DNA from: Ooceraea biroi
Taxonomy: Eukaryota; Arthropoda; Insecta; Hymenoptera; Formicidae
DNA length: 64,000 nucleotides
Assembly: GCF_003672135.1 (NCBI RefSeq)
Contig: NC_039509.1
Span: forward strand, 2,232,001-2,296,000
Reading direction: 5' to 3'
How positions within the stretch are numbered: position 1 is the stretch's first letter; every line of letters begins with the position of its first letter. The notes under the pieces are model-generated. The model worked only from the letters and a program-made list of their open reading frames with translations, ran no database searches and was not told where the DNA came from. The position numbers were made by a program, and so were the translations under genes. Below, in pieces: positions 63,807 through 64,000 of the stretch.

Positions 63807-64000
63807 CTGTAAAAATGCATATAACATGTGAGTGTATATAGAAGACAAATAAGTATTTGTAAAATATGAATCTATATATTCAAACATGTAAAATATTTCT
63901 CAGATGAAATACAGTTAAAAAAAAATTTTAAATACATTTTCACATAGTATTTTATTTAGTAACACTTCATTGATGATAGAATACTAATCTCTTTTAAGAA
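63807..64000 (-). other. Intron 4 of aminopeptidase B, cut by the window end
   Basis: Follows the acceptor of exon 5 (AG at 63808-63807 on the minus strand). The sequence is alignable to the corresponding intron of gene A (about 54999-55200), including TATTCAAACATGTAAAATAT. Exons 1-4 must lie beyond the window. Confidence 0.7.

Noticed and set aside
1..64000. tRNA and rRNA genes
   Set aside because: I scanned for the tRNA T-loop pattern with a matching acceptor stem and for rRNA-like blocks and saw none I could support by eye. A tRNAscan-SE or Infernal run would settle it.

Overview
This window looks like insect nuclear DNA, most likely from a hymenopteran and probably an ant. It is AT-rich, its genes are split by short GT-AG introns, its promoter-like stretches are GC/CpG-rich, and it carries mariner and foldback elements. 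The coding exons match insect orthologues of Edc3, MAPKAPK2 and Hr78. The species call is inference; I ran no search. All exon borders below were placed by hand from splice sites and reading phase.

Layout. (1) 0.7-3.4 kb, plus strand: the 3' eight coding exons of a GPI-anchored neural-type cell-adhesion protein (three Ig domains plus one FN3, klingon/wrapper-like); the signal-peptide exon lies upstream. (2) 6.1-7.1 kb, minus: a wrecked M1 aminopeptidase copy made only of the two ends of the gene. (3) 8.66-10.73 kb, plus: a complete Edc3, an mRNA-decapping scaffold. (4) 16.3-26.4 kb, minus: a complete MAPKAPK2 kinase with an 8 kb first coding intron and a probable 5' UTR exon near 30.36 kb, just below a CpG- and GAGA-rich promoter-like block. 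(5) 35.3-37.9 kb, minus: nuclear receptor Hr78, whose N-terminal region is encoded by three look-alike phase-0 exons; a CpG-rich block follows at 39.7-41 kb. (6) 44.86-48.12 kb: a nest of four transposable elements. (7) 49.1-57.4 kb and 60.5->64 kb, minus: two tandem M1 aminopeptidase N-like genes.

The upstream-numbered aminopeptidase (A, 49-57 kb) has all eleven exons. However, it carries a TGA stop and two frameshifts, holds two different mariner elements in one intron, and encodes a zinc site in which every ligand is replaced. The second (B, 60.5-64 kb) is intact as far as it is visible, but its active-site exons lie outside the window. With the 6 kb relic, this shows a lineage of aminopeptidase-like genes that duplicated and decayed here.

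The house-keeping genes share no pathway. The most distinctive structures are the zinc-less aminopeptidase family, the Hr78 exon triplication and the TE nest, where removing one element restores an exact 55-bp repeat period.
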